DNA from: Mobilitalea torta
GTDB taxonomy: Bacteria > Bacillota > Clostridia > Lachnospirales > Lachnospiraceae
Direction of reading: 5' to 3'
Length of the DNA: 64,000 nucleotides
Assembly: GCF_050433395.1 (NCBI RefSeq)
Contig: NZ_JBNPXH010000003.1
Coordinates: forward strand, 62,001 to 126,000
Numbering within the stretch: the stretch's first letter is position 1; each line of letters opens with the position of its first letter. This document shows positions 25,641-34,859 of this stretch, piece by piece. The notes under the pieces were generated by a model. That model saw only the letters and a program-made list of their open reading frames with translations, ran no database searches and had not been told where the DNA came from. Position numbers and translations under genes: made by a program.

Positions 25641-28600
25641 ATGAGCAAGTATCAATTAACAGATGATGTATATAAGATAGCGGGCTATGACGAACTGCCG
25701 GCATTCTCCAGCTTTCTCCCCGGACTGGCGGGAAAAAAGGGAATTCCCCTGTGGGTGTATTATACGAATCGGGGACAGGGTGTGAACAGCTTTGGTATCC
25801 ATAATAAAAGCAATGCGATCATGGAGTTTAATCCGGCGAATACCGCATATGAGAATACATCGATTAAGGGATACCGTACATTTATCAAATGCAACGGGAA
25901 GTTTTTTGAGCCCTTCCGGGGATATCATACTGGGGCGGAGAGGAACTTTTATATCCGTAAGAACAGTTTCTGGATTGAGGAAGAGAACCGAGAATACGGA
26001 CTCCGGATCCGGGTCAAGTATTTTGTATTGCCTGGCAACAGCATCGGGGCTCTGGTGAGAAAGGTTGAGCTGGAGAATCTGGACCGGGAGGAGAAACGGC
26101 TGGAGATTCTCGACGGTCTGCCGCGGATCATCCCCTACGGAATTGCCAATGGGCAGTATAAGGAGATGTCCAACCTTTTCAAGAGCTGGACGGAGATTAA
26201 GAATTTGGAGCGGAAGGTTCCTTACTATACTATGCGTGCCTCCAGTGACGATTCGGCGGAGGTATCCGAGGTAGAGGGCGGTTATTACTATGCCGGAATT
26301 CATGAGGGCAGGGTAATGCCGGTAATTTATGATGCGGAGGCCATCTTTGATTATGATACCTCTCTGGTAGAGCCTGTCGCTTTCCTGAAGCATTCCCTGG
26401 AAGAGCTGGTTCAGGCGGACCAATGCTTTTACAACAAGGTTCCCTGCGGATTTACCCCCATCTGTCTTACACTGAAGGAAGGGGAGGTTGGAGGGTTCCA
26501 TTCCCTGACGGGATTTGCAGGAAGCACCGGGCAATTGAATTCGAAGCTGCCGGAGTTTTGTGCCGAAGACTTTATTGTGAAAAATGAAGCCATGGCGGAT
26601 GAGCTGGCAGACCGGATGACGGCCGACATCAGAACCCGCTCCGGAGTGCCGGTATTCGACCAGTATATGGAGCAAAATTATCTGGATAATTTTCTTCGGG
26701 GAGGCTATCCCTTTGTTTTTGACAAAGATGGGAAAAAATCCGTAGTGCACCTGTTCAGCAGAAAGCATGGTGACCCCGAGAGGGATTACAATTTCTTCTC
26801 CATTGCCGGTGAATATTATTCCCAGGGAAATGGAAACTTCCGGGATGTAAGCCAGAACCGCAGAAATGATGTGTTCTTCCATAATGAGATAGAAGATTTT
26901 AATGTTAAGACATTCTTTGAATTAATACAGATTGACGGTTATAACCCCCTGGAGGTGCGTCCCTCCACCTTTCGGCTGGAGCCGGAGCGCCGGGAAGGGA
27001 TCCGGGAGCTGTTAAAGGGAGAGGGGACAGAGAAGCTGTGGAAAATCCTTGACCAGCCCTTTACGCCGGGACAGATATCCAATTGTATTGCCAGACACAA
27101 TATCCTTCTGGAATGCGGTGAGGACGAGCTTTTGGAAAGACTTCTTGCGGCCAGTGTTCAGAATATTGAGGCCGGTTTTGGAGAAGGGTATTGGAGTGAC
27201 CACTGGGATTATAACATGGATCTGGTGGATAGCTATCTGTCCATCTTCCCTGAGAAGAAGCAGCAGCTTCTTTTCCGGGACGGAAGCTATCGATTCTATG
27301 ACAGTCCCGCCAGAGTGCTTCCCCGCAGTGAGAAGTACGTTATTACGAAGAAGAATGAGGTAAGGCAGTACGGCGCACTGGTTCATGATGAAGAGAAGAT
27401 GAACCGGGAAGGATTTCAAAAGAACGGCACCAACTGGCTGAGGACAAAGCAGGGGGACTATGCCGTAACGACCCTGATGGGTAAGATGATTGCGCTGGCG
27501 GTTAATAAATTCTCTTCCCTGGATCCCTATGGCATGGGTGTGGAAATGGAGGGCGGCAAGCCGGGCTGGAATGATGCCATGAACGGACTGCCGGGTCTGT
27601 TCGGCAGCGGTATGTCGGAGACCCTGGAGCTGAAGCGCCTGATCTCCTTCCTTCATGCGAATGTAACCCTGGACGGTGAGCTGGAGCTGCCGGAGGAGAT
27701 CAGCAGCTTCCTGTCGGGAACGGCACAGCTTCTGGAGGAGGCGAAGAACAGCGGGTGGTCAGATCACACCTACTGGGACAGGGTAACGACTCTGCGGGAG
27801 CAGTTCCGGGAAGAGGTCCGGTTTGGGATTAAGGGCAGCTGCCGCAGCTGGAATACGAAGGAACTGGAAGAGGTATTCGGAGCCTTCCTTAAGAAGCTGG
27901 AGGAGGGGATTGAAAAGGCCTGTACCTATGGAAACGGAATTGTTCCGACGTATTTTACCTATCGTGCGGTTTCCTTCGAACCGGTTTCGGATGAGTCCGG
28001 ACTGCCGGTAATCAGCGGCTACGGACTGCCGAAGGCTGTGGTGAAGGAGTTTGAAGCACAGCCCCTTCCGGCATTTCTGGAAGGGCCTGCAAAGCTGCTT
28101 CCGGCTTTGAAGGATAAGCGGGAGGCGGAAAAACTGTATCAGAAAGTGCGGGAAAGCGAGCTTTATGACAGGAAGCTGGGGATGTACAAGACCAGCGTTC
28201 CCATTGAGCATATCTCCATGGAGAACGGGCGAATCCGTGCCTTTACTCCGGGGTGGCTGGAGAGAGAAAGCGTCTTCCTGCATATGGAATATAAATACTT
28301 GCTGTCCCTGCTGCGTGCCGGTCTGTATGAAGAGTTCTACCGGGATATTCGCACGGGCATGGTAGTGTTCCGGGATCCGGCGGAGTACGGAAGGAGTATT
28401 CTGGAGAATTCCTCCTTCCTGGCTTCCAGTGAGAATCCCAATCCCGGCATTCACGGCCGTGGTTATGTGGCACGCTTGACGGGTTCCACTACGGAGATTT
28501 TAAGCATGTGGATTGAGATGTTCATGGGCTCCCGGATATTCACCTTTGAAGAGGGAGAGCTGAAGCTGCATTTTGAGCCCAAGCTGGCAGATTGGATGTT

Positions 28601-28820
28601 TGACGGGGAAGGCTGTGCGTCCTTCACCCTTTTCTCCAGGTGCAGGGTGACCTATCATAATCCGGGACGCAGGGCGACCTTTGGCCAGAATGCTGCGGTT
28701 GTCAGGAGGATTGAGCTGAAGGATACGAAGGAAGTGATCCATGGGAGCTGTGTGCCCGGTATCCGGGCGGAACAGATTCGCAACGGTCAGATAAGAGAGA
28801 TAGCCATATATCTGGAATAA
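25641..28820 (+). CDS. Large GH94-type (oligoglucan phosphorylase-like) enzyme
   Basis: A 1059-aa cytoplasmic enzyme without a signal peptide. It has an N-terminal beta-sandwich, then an (alpha/alpha)6 barrel with RKHGDPERDYNFFS, YYSQGNGNFRDVSQNRRND, GKPGWNDAMNGLPG (position of the GH94 catalytic Asp) and SENPNPGIHGRGYVARLTGST. Length and motifs resemble 1,2-beta-oligoglucan phosphorylases (about 1100 aa) more than the ~800-aa cellobiose phosphorylases. The ATG at 25641 has GGAGG five bases upstream. Expected product is glucose 1-phosphate from an imported oligoglucan. Linkage (beta-1,2 or another) is not settled by the sequence I can read. Confidence 0.8.
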   Translation: MSKYQLTDDVYKIAGYDELPAFSSFLPGLAGKKGIPLWVYYTNRGQGVNSFGIHNKSNAIMEFNPANTAYENTSIKGYRTFIKCNGKFFEPFRGYHTGAERNFYIRKNSFWIEEENREYGLRIRVKYFVLPGNSIGALVRKVELENLDREEKRLEILDGLPRIIPYGIANGQYKEMSNLFKSWTEIKNLERKVPYYTMRASSDDSAEVSEVEGGYYYAGIHEGRVMPVIYDAEAIFDYDTSLVEPVAFLKHSLEELVQADQCFYNKVPCGFTPICLTLKEGEVGGFHSLTGFAGSTGQLNSKLPEFCAEDFIVKNEAMADELADRMTADIRTRSGVPVFDQYMEQNYLDNFLRGGYPFVFDKDGKKSVVHLFSRKHGDPERDYNFFSIAGEYYSQGNGNFRDVSQNRRNDVFFHNEIEDFNVKTFFELIQIDGYNPLEVRPSTFRLEPERREGIRELLKGEGTEKLWKILDQPFTPGQISNCIARHNILLECGEDELLERLLAASVQNIEAGFGEGYWSDHWDYNMDLVDSYLSIFPEKKQQLLFRDGSYRFYDSPARVLPRSEKYVITKKNEVRQYGALVHDEEKMNREGFQKNGTNWLRTKQGDYAVTTLMGKMIALAVNKFSSLDPYGMGVEMEGGKPGWNDAMNGLPGLFGSGMSETLELKRLISFLHANVTLDGELELPEEISSFLSGTAQLLEEAKNSGWSDHTYWDRVTTLREQFREEVRFGIKGSCRSWNTKELEEVFGAFLKKLEEGIEKACTYGNGIVPTYFTYRAVSFEPVSDESGLPVISGYGLPKAVVKEFEAQPLPAFLEGPAKLLPALKDKREAEKLYQKVRESELYDRKLGMYKTSVPIEHISMENGRIRAFTPGWLERESVFLHMEYKYLLSLLRAGLYEEFYRDIRTGMVVFRDPAEYGRSILENSSFLASSENPNPGIHGRGYVARLTGSTTEILSMWIEMFMGSRIFTFEEGELKLHFEPKLADWMFDGEGCASFTLFSRCRVTYHNPGRRATFGQNAAVVRRIELKDTKEVIHGSCVPGIRAEQIRNGQIREIAIYLE

Positions 28821-28862
28821 ATCGAATAAAATCTGGCGCGATGCGCCGGTATGGAGGCAGAG

Positions 28863-30191
28863 ATGAAGATTATCACCACGACATATAAAGAGCAGGTGAA
28901 GAACACGGATCTCCGGGAGATGGAGCTAATGGAGGGAGCCGGAGGGATGCAGAGTGTTATGGTGTATCCGGAGCTGGAATACCAGACCTTCCTGGGCTTT
29001 GGCGGAGCCTTTACCGAGGCCTCGGGCTATGCCTGGTCCAAGCTCAGTGAGGAGAACAGGAAGAAGGCACTGGAGCTGTATTTCTCCCGGGAAGGGAATG
29101 GCTATCGGCTGATGCGAAGCCATATTGACAGCTGTGATTTTTCCCTTGGAGTATACAGCGCCATGGATGATCCGGAGGATACCCGGATGGAAAGCTTTTC
29201 TCTTGCCCGGGAGGAGGAATATCTTTTTCCCTTGATGAGAGCAGCCAGAGAGACGGCGGGAGGAGAATTTGACCTGATGCTGACCCCCTGGTCGCCGCCG
29301 GCTTTTATGAAGACCAACTCCAAGAAGACGGAGGGCGGTAAGCTGAGGCCGGAGTATCGCCGCCAATGGGCGGAGTATATCTGCCGGTATATCGAAGAAT
29401 ATGAGAAAAAGGGCTTTCCGGTGAGCCGGCTGACCATACAGAACGAGCCGGCGGCAGTACAGAGCTGGGACTCCTGTATCTACACGGCACAGGAGGAGAA
29501 GGAGTTTCTGCGGGATTATCTTTATCCGGTCCTGCAGGAGAAGGGGCTCTCCCATATTAAGCTGAATATCTGGGATCACAACAAGGAACGTCTGTATGAG
29601 CGTGCCAGGGATATTATTGATAAGGATACGGATTCCATGGTGGATGGGGTGGCCTTCCACTGGTATTCGGGGGATCATTTTGATACGGTACGGCTTACTG
29701 GGGAGGCTTATCCCGGGAAAGAGCTGATTTTCACCGAGGGCTGCGTGGAATACAGCCGTTTCGGCACGGATCAGCTGAAGAATGCCCAGATGTATGCCCA
29801 TGATATCATCGGAAATCTCAATGCGGGAATGACCGGCTTCATTGATTGGAATATCTTCCTGGACGAGAAGGGGGGACCCAATCATGTGGGCAATTACTGT
29901 GATGCACCTGTTATGGTTGATACCCGGACGGGAGAGCTGGATGTAAAGCTGTCCTTTGATTATATCGGACATTTCAGCAAATATATCCGGCCGGGAGCCA
30001 GGAGAATTGGATTTACCAATTATACGGACCGGCTGGAGATGACGGCCTTTAAGAACAGCGACCAATCCATAGTGCTGGTAATGATGAACCGGAATTCACA
30101 GGTGCTGCCGGTTACGTTTGAGCTGGGGGACAGGATTTTCCGCCAGGTGCTTCCGGAGCAGTCCATTGTAACAGCAATAATAGAAGGATAG
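28863..30191 (+). CDS. Cytoplasmic GH30 glycoside hydrolase (copy 1)
   Basis: A 442-aa GH30 enzyme (beta-glucosidase / glucosylceramidase-like clan A fold). The general acid/base Glu is in TIQNEPAAVQSWDSC and the nucleophile Glu in LIFTEGCVEYS. FGGAFTEASGYAWSKL and LMLTPWSPPAFMKTN are also typical. There is no signal peptide, so it cleaves imported oligosaccharides. The ATG at 28863 has GGAGG five bases upstream, making it the same length as the tandem copy downstream. It follows the GH94-type gene with a 42-base gap. Candidate substrates are beta-1,6- or beta-1,3-gluco-oligosaccharides. Confidence 0.9.
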   Translation: MKIITTTYKEQVKNTDLREMELMEGAGGMQSVMVYPELEYQTFLGFGGAFTEASGYAWSKLSEENRKKALELYFSREGNGYRLMRSHIDSCDFSLGVYSAMDDPEDTRMESFSLAREEEYLFPLMRAARETAGGEFDLMLTPWSPPAFMKTNSKKTEGGKLRPEYRRQWAEYICRYIEEYEKKGFPVSRLTIQNEPAAVQSWDSCIYTAQEEKEFLRDYLYPVLQEKGLSHIKLNIWDHNKERLYERARDIIDKDTDSMVDGVAFHWYSGDHFDTVRLTGEAYPGKELIFTEGCVEYSRFGTDQLKNAQMYAHDIIGNLNAGMTGFIDWNIFLDEKGGPNHVGNYCDAPVMVDTRTGELDVKLSFDYIGHFSKYIRPGARRIGFTNYTDRLEMTAFKNSDQSIVLVMMNRNSQVLPVTFELGDRIFRQVLPEQSIVTAIIEG

Positions 30192-30212
30192 CGGCAGAGG
30201 GAGGATATCACG

Positions 30213-31541
30213 ATGAAATTAATCACAACCTGTTATGAAGAGCGGAAAAAGGAGACCCTGGTAAGGGAGTATGAGGCCGTACCGGAGGGAAAGGCGGTTG
30301 AAAATCATGTGGTTAATCTGTACCCGGAAGTGAAATACCAGACCTGGCTGGGATTTGGCGGGGCGGTAACCGAGGCGGCAGGCTATGCCTTCTCCAAGCT
30401 GACGCCGGAAAATCAGGAGAAAGCGCTGGAGCTGTATTTTGGGGAAGGGGGACATGGTTATCATCTGATGAGAAGCCATATTGACAGCTGCGATTTTTCC
30501 CTTGGCACCTATACGGCTATGGATGACCCGGAGGATAAGGAGATGGCATCCATGAGTCTGGACCGGGAGGAGGAATATATCTTTCCTCTCCTGAGAGCGG
30601 CGCAGGAGAAGGCGGGAGAAGCCTTTGATCTGATGCTTACTCCCTGGTCTCCGCCGGCTTTTATGAAGACCAATAACAGCCGTACCCATGGGGGAAAGCT
30701 GAAGGAGGAATGCCGGGAAGCCTGGGCGGAATATATCTGCCGTTATATTAAGGAATATGAGAAGAAGGGCTTTAAAGTAAACAGGTTAACAATCCAGAAC
30801 GAACCAGCCGCGGTTCAGACCTGGGATTCCTGCATCTTTACGGCGCAGGAGGAGAAGGTATTCCTGGGAGATTTTCTTTCTCCGGTATTGAAACGGAACG
30901 GACTGGGGCATATCAAGGTGAATATCTGGGATCACAATAAGGAACGTATGTATGAGCGTGCCAGGGATATCATTGATCAGGACACGGATTCTCTGGTGGA
31001 CGGAGTAGCCTTCCACTGGTATTCGGGGGATCATTTTGAAGCCATCCGTCTGACCGGAGAGGCATTCCCGGACAAGGAGCTGATTTTCACCGAGGGCTGT
31101 GTGGAATACAGCCGTTTTAGCACGGACCAGCTGAAGAATGCCCAGATGTATGCTCATGATATCATGGGGAATCTCAATGCGGGAATGACCGGTTTCATCG
31201 ACTGGAATATCTTTCTGGATGAAAAAGGCGGTCCCAACCATGTGGGGAATTATTGCGATGCGCCTGTTATGGTTGATATCCGGACGGGAGAACTGGATAT
31301 CAAGCTGTCCTTTGATTATATCGGACATTTCAGCAAATATATCCGGCCCGGAGCAAAGCGGATCGGATTATCAAAATATACCAGTGATCTGGAGGCAACA
31401 GCCTTTCAGAATCCGGATGGTTCCCTGGCGCTGGTAGTATTGAACCGGACGGAAAAGAAGCTTCCGGTGGTAATTCGTGTGGAGGGTAAGCTGATTGAGT
31501 TTGAGCTGCCCGGCAATGCCATTGCAACGGCTCTTCTGTAG
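30213..31541 (+). CDS. Cytoplasmic GH30 glycoside hydrolase (copy 2)
   Basis: A 442-aa paralogue of the upstream GH30, collinear and with both catalytic motifs intact (TIQNEPAAVQTWDSC; LIFTEGCVEYSRF). Large blocks such as NLNAGMTGFIDWNIFLDEKG are the same in the two copies, while the N- and C-termini differ most. This points to tandem duplication followed by divergence, perhaps for different chain lengths or linkages. GGGAGG precedes the ATG. A strong terminator follows. Confidence 0.9.
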   Translation: MKLITTCYEERKKETLVREYEAVPEGKAVENHVVNLYPEVKYQTWLGFGGAVTEAAGYAFSKLTPENQEKALELYFGEGGHGYHLMRSHIDSCDFSLGTYTAMDDPEDKEMASMSLDREEEYIFPLLRAAQEKAGEAFDLMLTPWSPPAFMKTNNSRTHGGKLKEECREAWAEYICRYIKEYEKKGFKVNRLTIQNEPAAVQTWDSCIFTAQEEKVFLGDFLSPVLKRNGLGHIKVNIWDHNKERMYERARDIIDQDTDSLVDGVAFHWYSGDHFEAIRLTGEAFPDKELIFTEGCVEYSRFSTDQLKNAQMYAHDIMGNLNAGMTGFIDWNIFLDEKGGPNHVGNYCDAPVMVDIRTGELDIKLSFDYIGHFSKYIRPGAKRIGLSKYTSDLEATAFQNPDGSLALVVLNRTEKKLPVVIRVEGKLIEFELPGNAIATALL

Positions 31542-31594
31542 CAGCTCCCACGTAAGAGATCATCTCAGACATAACAGAAATAATTATATATAGG

Positions 31595-31644
31595 AGGGCT
31601 GCAGTTTCGGCGGACTTAAAGTCTGCAAAATTGCAGCCCTTTTT
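31595..31644 (+). terminator. Terminator after the GH30 pair
   Basis: An outer 9-bp stem (31595-31603 with 31632-31640) encloses a second imperfect stem and is followed by TTTTT. Confidence 0.8.
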
Positions 31645-31661
31645 CAGGAACATAGTATGGG

Positions 31662-31690
31662 TTGCCGTAATAAACTGGTTATATTACAAT
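31662..31690 (+). promoter_or_regulatory. Probable promoter of the GH2 gene
   Basis: TTGCCG (31662-31667), a 17-base spacer and TACAAT (31685-31690), 50 bases before the start. Confidence 0.5.
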
Positions 31691-31740
31691 TGTTCTTATA
31701 AGTCGCATTATTGCAATAGAATTCCTTGGGGGGTGCCGTG

Positions 31741-33555
31741 ATGAATATAAAGGATGCGGTCAGAACTTTGCTGTTTAAAGATAAGAAGCTGGGTATGAAT
31801 AACCAGCTGTATACGGTTTGGGGAGAGAGTCTGGATGCCGGAAAAGTGTTGCAGGAATATCCAAGACCTCAGCTGCGGAGGGAGAATTACACGATTTTAA
31901 ACGGATACTGGGATTACGCCATCCGCAATGACGGAGGGGCAATACCCAGGGATTATGACGGCAGGATTCTGGTTCCCTTCTCTCCGGAGAGCGTGTTGTC
32001 CGGAGTCGGCCGCCAGCTCAAGCCGGGCGAATATCTCTGGTATCGAAGGGAATTATATATAGAAAGGCTTCCTTCCGGCAGGCGTCTCATTCTTCATTTT
32101 GGAGCGGTGGATCAAAGCTGTGAGGTATATTTTAATGATCATAAGGCCGCCGTCCATCAGGGAGGCTATCTTCCGTTCTCCGTGGATATTACGGAGGAGC
32201 TGAGAGAGGGGACGAATTTTCTGGTGCTGAAGGTGGAGGACCAATCTGACACTTCCTTTCACAGCCGGGGAAAACAGAAGCTGCTCCGGGGAGGAATGTT
32301 CTATACGGCCCAGAGCGGAATCTGGCAGACGGTCTGGTATGAGTGGGTGCCGGAGAATTATATTGAAGGAATCAAGATTACGCCCCGAACGGAGCAAGGG
32401 GAGGTTGAGCTGCTGATCAGCTGCAACACCTCTTATGGACGGCCGGAGCCGCAGCTGCAGTATCAGATCACTGTTCGGGAGGGGGAGAAGGTCAGATACA
32501 CCGCCTCCTTTTATGAGCCGGGGATTGTTGTCAGACTGGAGGATTTTATATTCTGGAGTCCGGAGAGGCCCTTCCTGTATGATTTTACACTGACCGCCGG
32601 AGAGGACAGGGTGGAAGGATATTTTGCCATGAGAAGCGTTGAGCTGAAAGAGGACGGCAATGGGCATATCCGAATTCATTTGAATGGAAAGCCATATTTT
32701 CAGAACGGACTTTTAGACCAGGGATACTGGCCGGACGGATTATATACCGCGCCCAGTGACGAGGCGATGATTTATGATATTGAGAAGGCGAAGGCCCTGG
32801 GCTTTAATATGCTTCGCAAGCATATTAAAATAGAGCCTCTGCGCTGGTATTACCACTGTGACCGGCTGGGAATGCTGGTGTGGCAGGATATGGTGAACGG
32901 AGGAGGAGAGTATAACCAGCTTCTGGTAGGATACCTGCCCACGCTTCTTCCCTGGATTGCCGGGCGGATCAGTGACAGATATTACCGGCTGTTTGGAAGA
33001 GGGAACCGGGAGGGCCGGCGGGAGTGGAGCATGGAATGCCGCCGGACGGTGGAACTCCTCTACTCTTGTCCCTCGGTAGTTGTATGGGTGCCCTTTAATG
33101 AGGGGTGGGGACAGTTTGATGCAAAGGAAGCTTACCGATTGATCCGGGAGCTGGATACCACCAGGCTGATTGACCACGCCAGCGGTTGGTATGACCAGGG
33201 GATCGGGGATTTTGAAAGTGTTCATAATTATTTTCATCCTCTGAAGGTGCGGTATCGCAAAAGGGCGGTGATCTTCTCGGAAATCGGAGGCTATGCCTGC
33301 TATATCCCGGGGCACTCCTTTTCCTGGAGGGTGTACGGATATAAAATATATCTGACTGGGGAGGAGTTTGACCGAGCTTATCAGCAGCTTTACCGCGAGG
33401 AACTGGCAAAGCTGAAGGAGCAAGGGCTGTCAGCGGTAGTGTACACCCAGCTCAGTGATGTGGAGGATGAAGTAAACGGTCTGCTGACCTATGATAGAAA
33501 GCGTTGCAAGGTCACTCCTCTGGAGGTCAATCTTCAGGACGAAGAGAAGGTGTGA
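31741..33555 (+). CDS. GH2 family glycoside hydrolase
   Basis: A 604-aa GH2 protein. The N-terminal sugar-binding jelly roll (LPSGRRLILHFGAVDQSCEV, then GGMFYTAQSGIWQTVWYE) and immunoglobulin-like domain are followed by a TIM barrel with NMLRKHIKIEPLRWYYHCDR. The acid/base Glu is in WVPFNEGWGQFD and the nucleophile Glu in VIFSEIGGYAC. It has no signal peptide. The ATG at 31741 has a GGGGGGTG block upstream; the TTG at 31726 is unlikely. GH2 enzymes cleave beta-galactosides, mannosides, glucuronides or glucosides; context suggests a glucan side chain or oligoglucoside. Confidence 0.88.
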   Translation: MNIKDAVRTLLFKDKKLGMNNQLYTVWGESLDAGKVLQEYPRPQLRRENYTILNGYWDYAIRNDGGAIPRDYDGRILVPFSPESVLSGVGRQLKPGEYLWYRRELYIERLPSGRRLILHFGAVDQSCEVYFNDHKAAVHQGGYLPFSVDITEELREGTNFLVLKVEDQSDTSFHSRGKQKLLRGGMFYTAQSGIWQTVWYEWVPENYIEGIKITPRTEQGEVELLISCNTSYGRPEPQLQYQITVREGEKVRYTASFYEPGIVVRLEDFIFWSPERPFLYDFTLTAGEDRVEGYFAMRSVELKEDGNGHIRIHLNGKPYFQNGLLDQGYWPDGLYTAPSDEAMIYDIEKAKALGFNMLRKHIKIEPLRWYYHCDRLGMLVWQDMVNGGGEYNQLLVGYLPTLLPWIAGRISDRYYRLFGRGNREGRREWSMECRRTVELLYSCPSVVVWVPFNEGWGQFDAKEAYRLIRELDTTRLIDHASGWYDQGIGDFESVHNYFHPLKVRYRKRAVIFSEIGGYACYIPGHSFSWRVYGYKIYLTGEEFDRAYQQLYREELAKLKEQGLSAVVYTQLSDVEDEVNGLLTYDRKRCKVTPLEVNLQDEEKV

Positions 33556-33565
33556 AAAGTCGAAC

Positions 33566-33582
33566 TAAAAAAATGACACCTT
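33566..33582 (+). promoter_or_regulatory. 17-bp motif, copy A (candidate operator)
   Basis: taaaaaaatgacacctt, found again exactly at 34692-34708. It lies about 128 bases upstream of the PpiC-like lipoprotein gene. Confidence 0.5.
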
Positions 33583-33710
33583 CTAAAAAAATACTCTCCT
33601 TAAGATAAAAAAATGTTTTGATATACTGGATTTAGGTTGTTAAAAGGTGCTTTTGACATCTGAATCATAGCATATTTCACAAATATAAAATTCAAACTAA
33701 GGTGGTAATG

Positions 33711-34676
33711 ATGAAGAAAAAATCAAAAATATTAGCCGGATTTCTAGCAATCACCCTTCTTGCGGCTTCCTTTACGGGATGCGGGAACGCAGGAAAAGCC
33801 GGGGGGCAGGAAACGGCAGTGACGGTGGATAAGACAGAAATCAGCATGGATGAGATGCAGTATCATCTCCTTCTTGCAGAGATGCAGGGGCAGCTCTATG
33901 CTTCTTATATGAACAGCGGGGAGAACTACTGGGATGTGGAATATGAAGAGGGAGTAACTCTGGGGGAGGCATTGAAGGATATGGCCCTGGAGAATGCGAT
34001 TAAATACGAATTGTTTTATCAGAAGGCCATGGAGGCGGGTGATGCTCTGACCGAAAGCGATAAGGAAAATAACCGTTCCAAGGTGGAGAGCTTCACTAAG
34101 AATTTCACCCAGGAAAGACTGAGCAAACTGGGATTAACCGAAGAGAAGCTGATAAAGCTGCAGGACAAGATTGCATTGGCTGCGATCAGCTACTCCGCCT
34201 TCGAGAAGGGCGTTAAGACGGAGGAGGACAAGGTTAAGGAGACAATAAAGAAAGAGGACTATCAGCAATATGACATTCAGTATCTCTATGGGAAGGACCG
34301 GGAGGAGATGGAGAAGCTTCTTTCAGAGGCGGAGACGGCAGAAGATATCACAGAGCTGGATCAGAGCGAGTCTCTGAATTCAGGGAAGCTGTCCTTTCTT
34401 GAAGGGAAGGATACCTTCGGTGAAGAAAAGAATCTGGAAGAGACCATTCTTACAATGCGGCAGGGAGAGGTGAGCGGCATTGTGGAGACAGTAAAAGGGT
34501 TTTATATTCTTAAGCTGGTCAGCAATACCTCCGACAGCCTTTATCAGGAGGCACTGGAGCAGGCTCTCACGGAAGCGAAGCAGATTGCGGTGGAAGAAGC
34601 TTATGAGGCATTGAAAAAAGATCATAAAATTTCAGTGAATCATAAAATATGGGACAAGGTTACCCTGGGAAAGTAA
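33711..34676 (+). CDS. PpiC/SurA-type foldase lipoprotein
   Basis: A 321-aa exported lipoprotein. The signal peptide ends in a lipobox-like FTGC (Cys about residue 24). A SurA-like N-terminal chaperone region follows (about 35-160), then a parvulin-like domain (about 185-275; LSFLEGKDTFGEEKNLEETI, GEVSGIVETVKGFYILKLVS). It would act outside the membrane in folding exported proteins, perhaps the binding protein or surface enzymes of this locus. AAGGTGG lies five bases upstream of the ATG. It shares an exact 17-bp upstream motif with the permease gene that follows. Confidence 0.82.
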   Translation: MKKKSKILAGFLAITLLAASFTGCGNAGKAGGQETAVTVDKTEISMDEMQYHLLLAEMQGQLYASYMNSGENYWDVEYEEGVTLGEALKDMALENAIKYELFYQKAMEAGDALTESDKENNRSKVESFTKNFTQERLSKLGLTEEKLIKLQDKIALAAISYSAFEKGVKTEEDKVKETIKKEDYQQYDIQYLYGKDREEMEKLLSEAETAEDITELDQSESLNSGKLSFLEGKDTFGEEKNLEETILTMRQGEVSGIVETVKGFYILKLVSNTSDSLYQEALEQALTEAKQIAVEEAYEALKKDHKISVNHKIWDKVTLGK

Positions 34677-34691
34677 AGATGGTGTTGAAAA

Positions 34692-34708
34692 TAAAAAAAT
34701 GACACCTT
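34692..34708 (+). promoter_or_regulatory. 17-bp motif, copy B (candidate operator)
   Basis: Exact copy of the element at 33566-33582, about 151 bases upstream of the sugar permease gene. A perfect 14-bp palindrome AAACAATATTGTTT follows at 34736-34749. Confidence 0.5.
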
Positions 34709-34859
34709 TATAGAAAAATTGAGCATTATGCTGGGAAACAATATTGTTTATTATGTATTTAAGACAATGTTCACAAGACAAAATTTCCTGTATAAAAATA
34801 AAAACGATTTTATTTAAAATGCTTTAGGGAATGTGAGGATTAGGATGGAGGAATAGATT

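Noticed and set aside
25656..26882. 408-codon minus-strand frame inside the large GH94-type gene
   Set aside because: Antisense to a conserved enzyme with no recognisable motif; explained by codon bias.
28926..30065. 379-codon minus-strand frame inside GH30 copy 1
   Set aside because: A similar antisense frame exists in the tandem GH30 copy, which follows from the duplicated coding strand rather than from a second gene.
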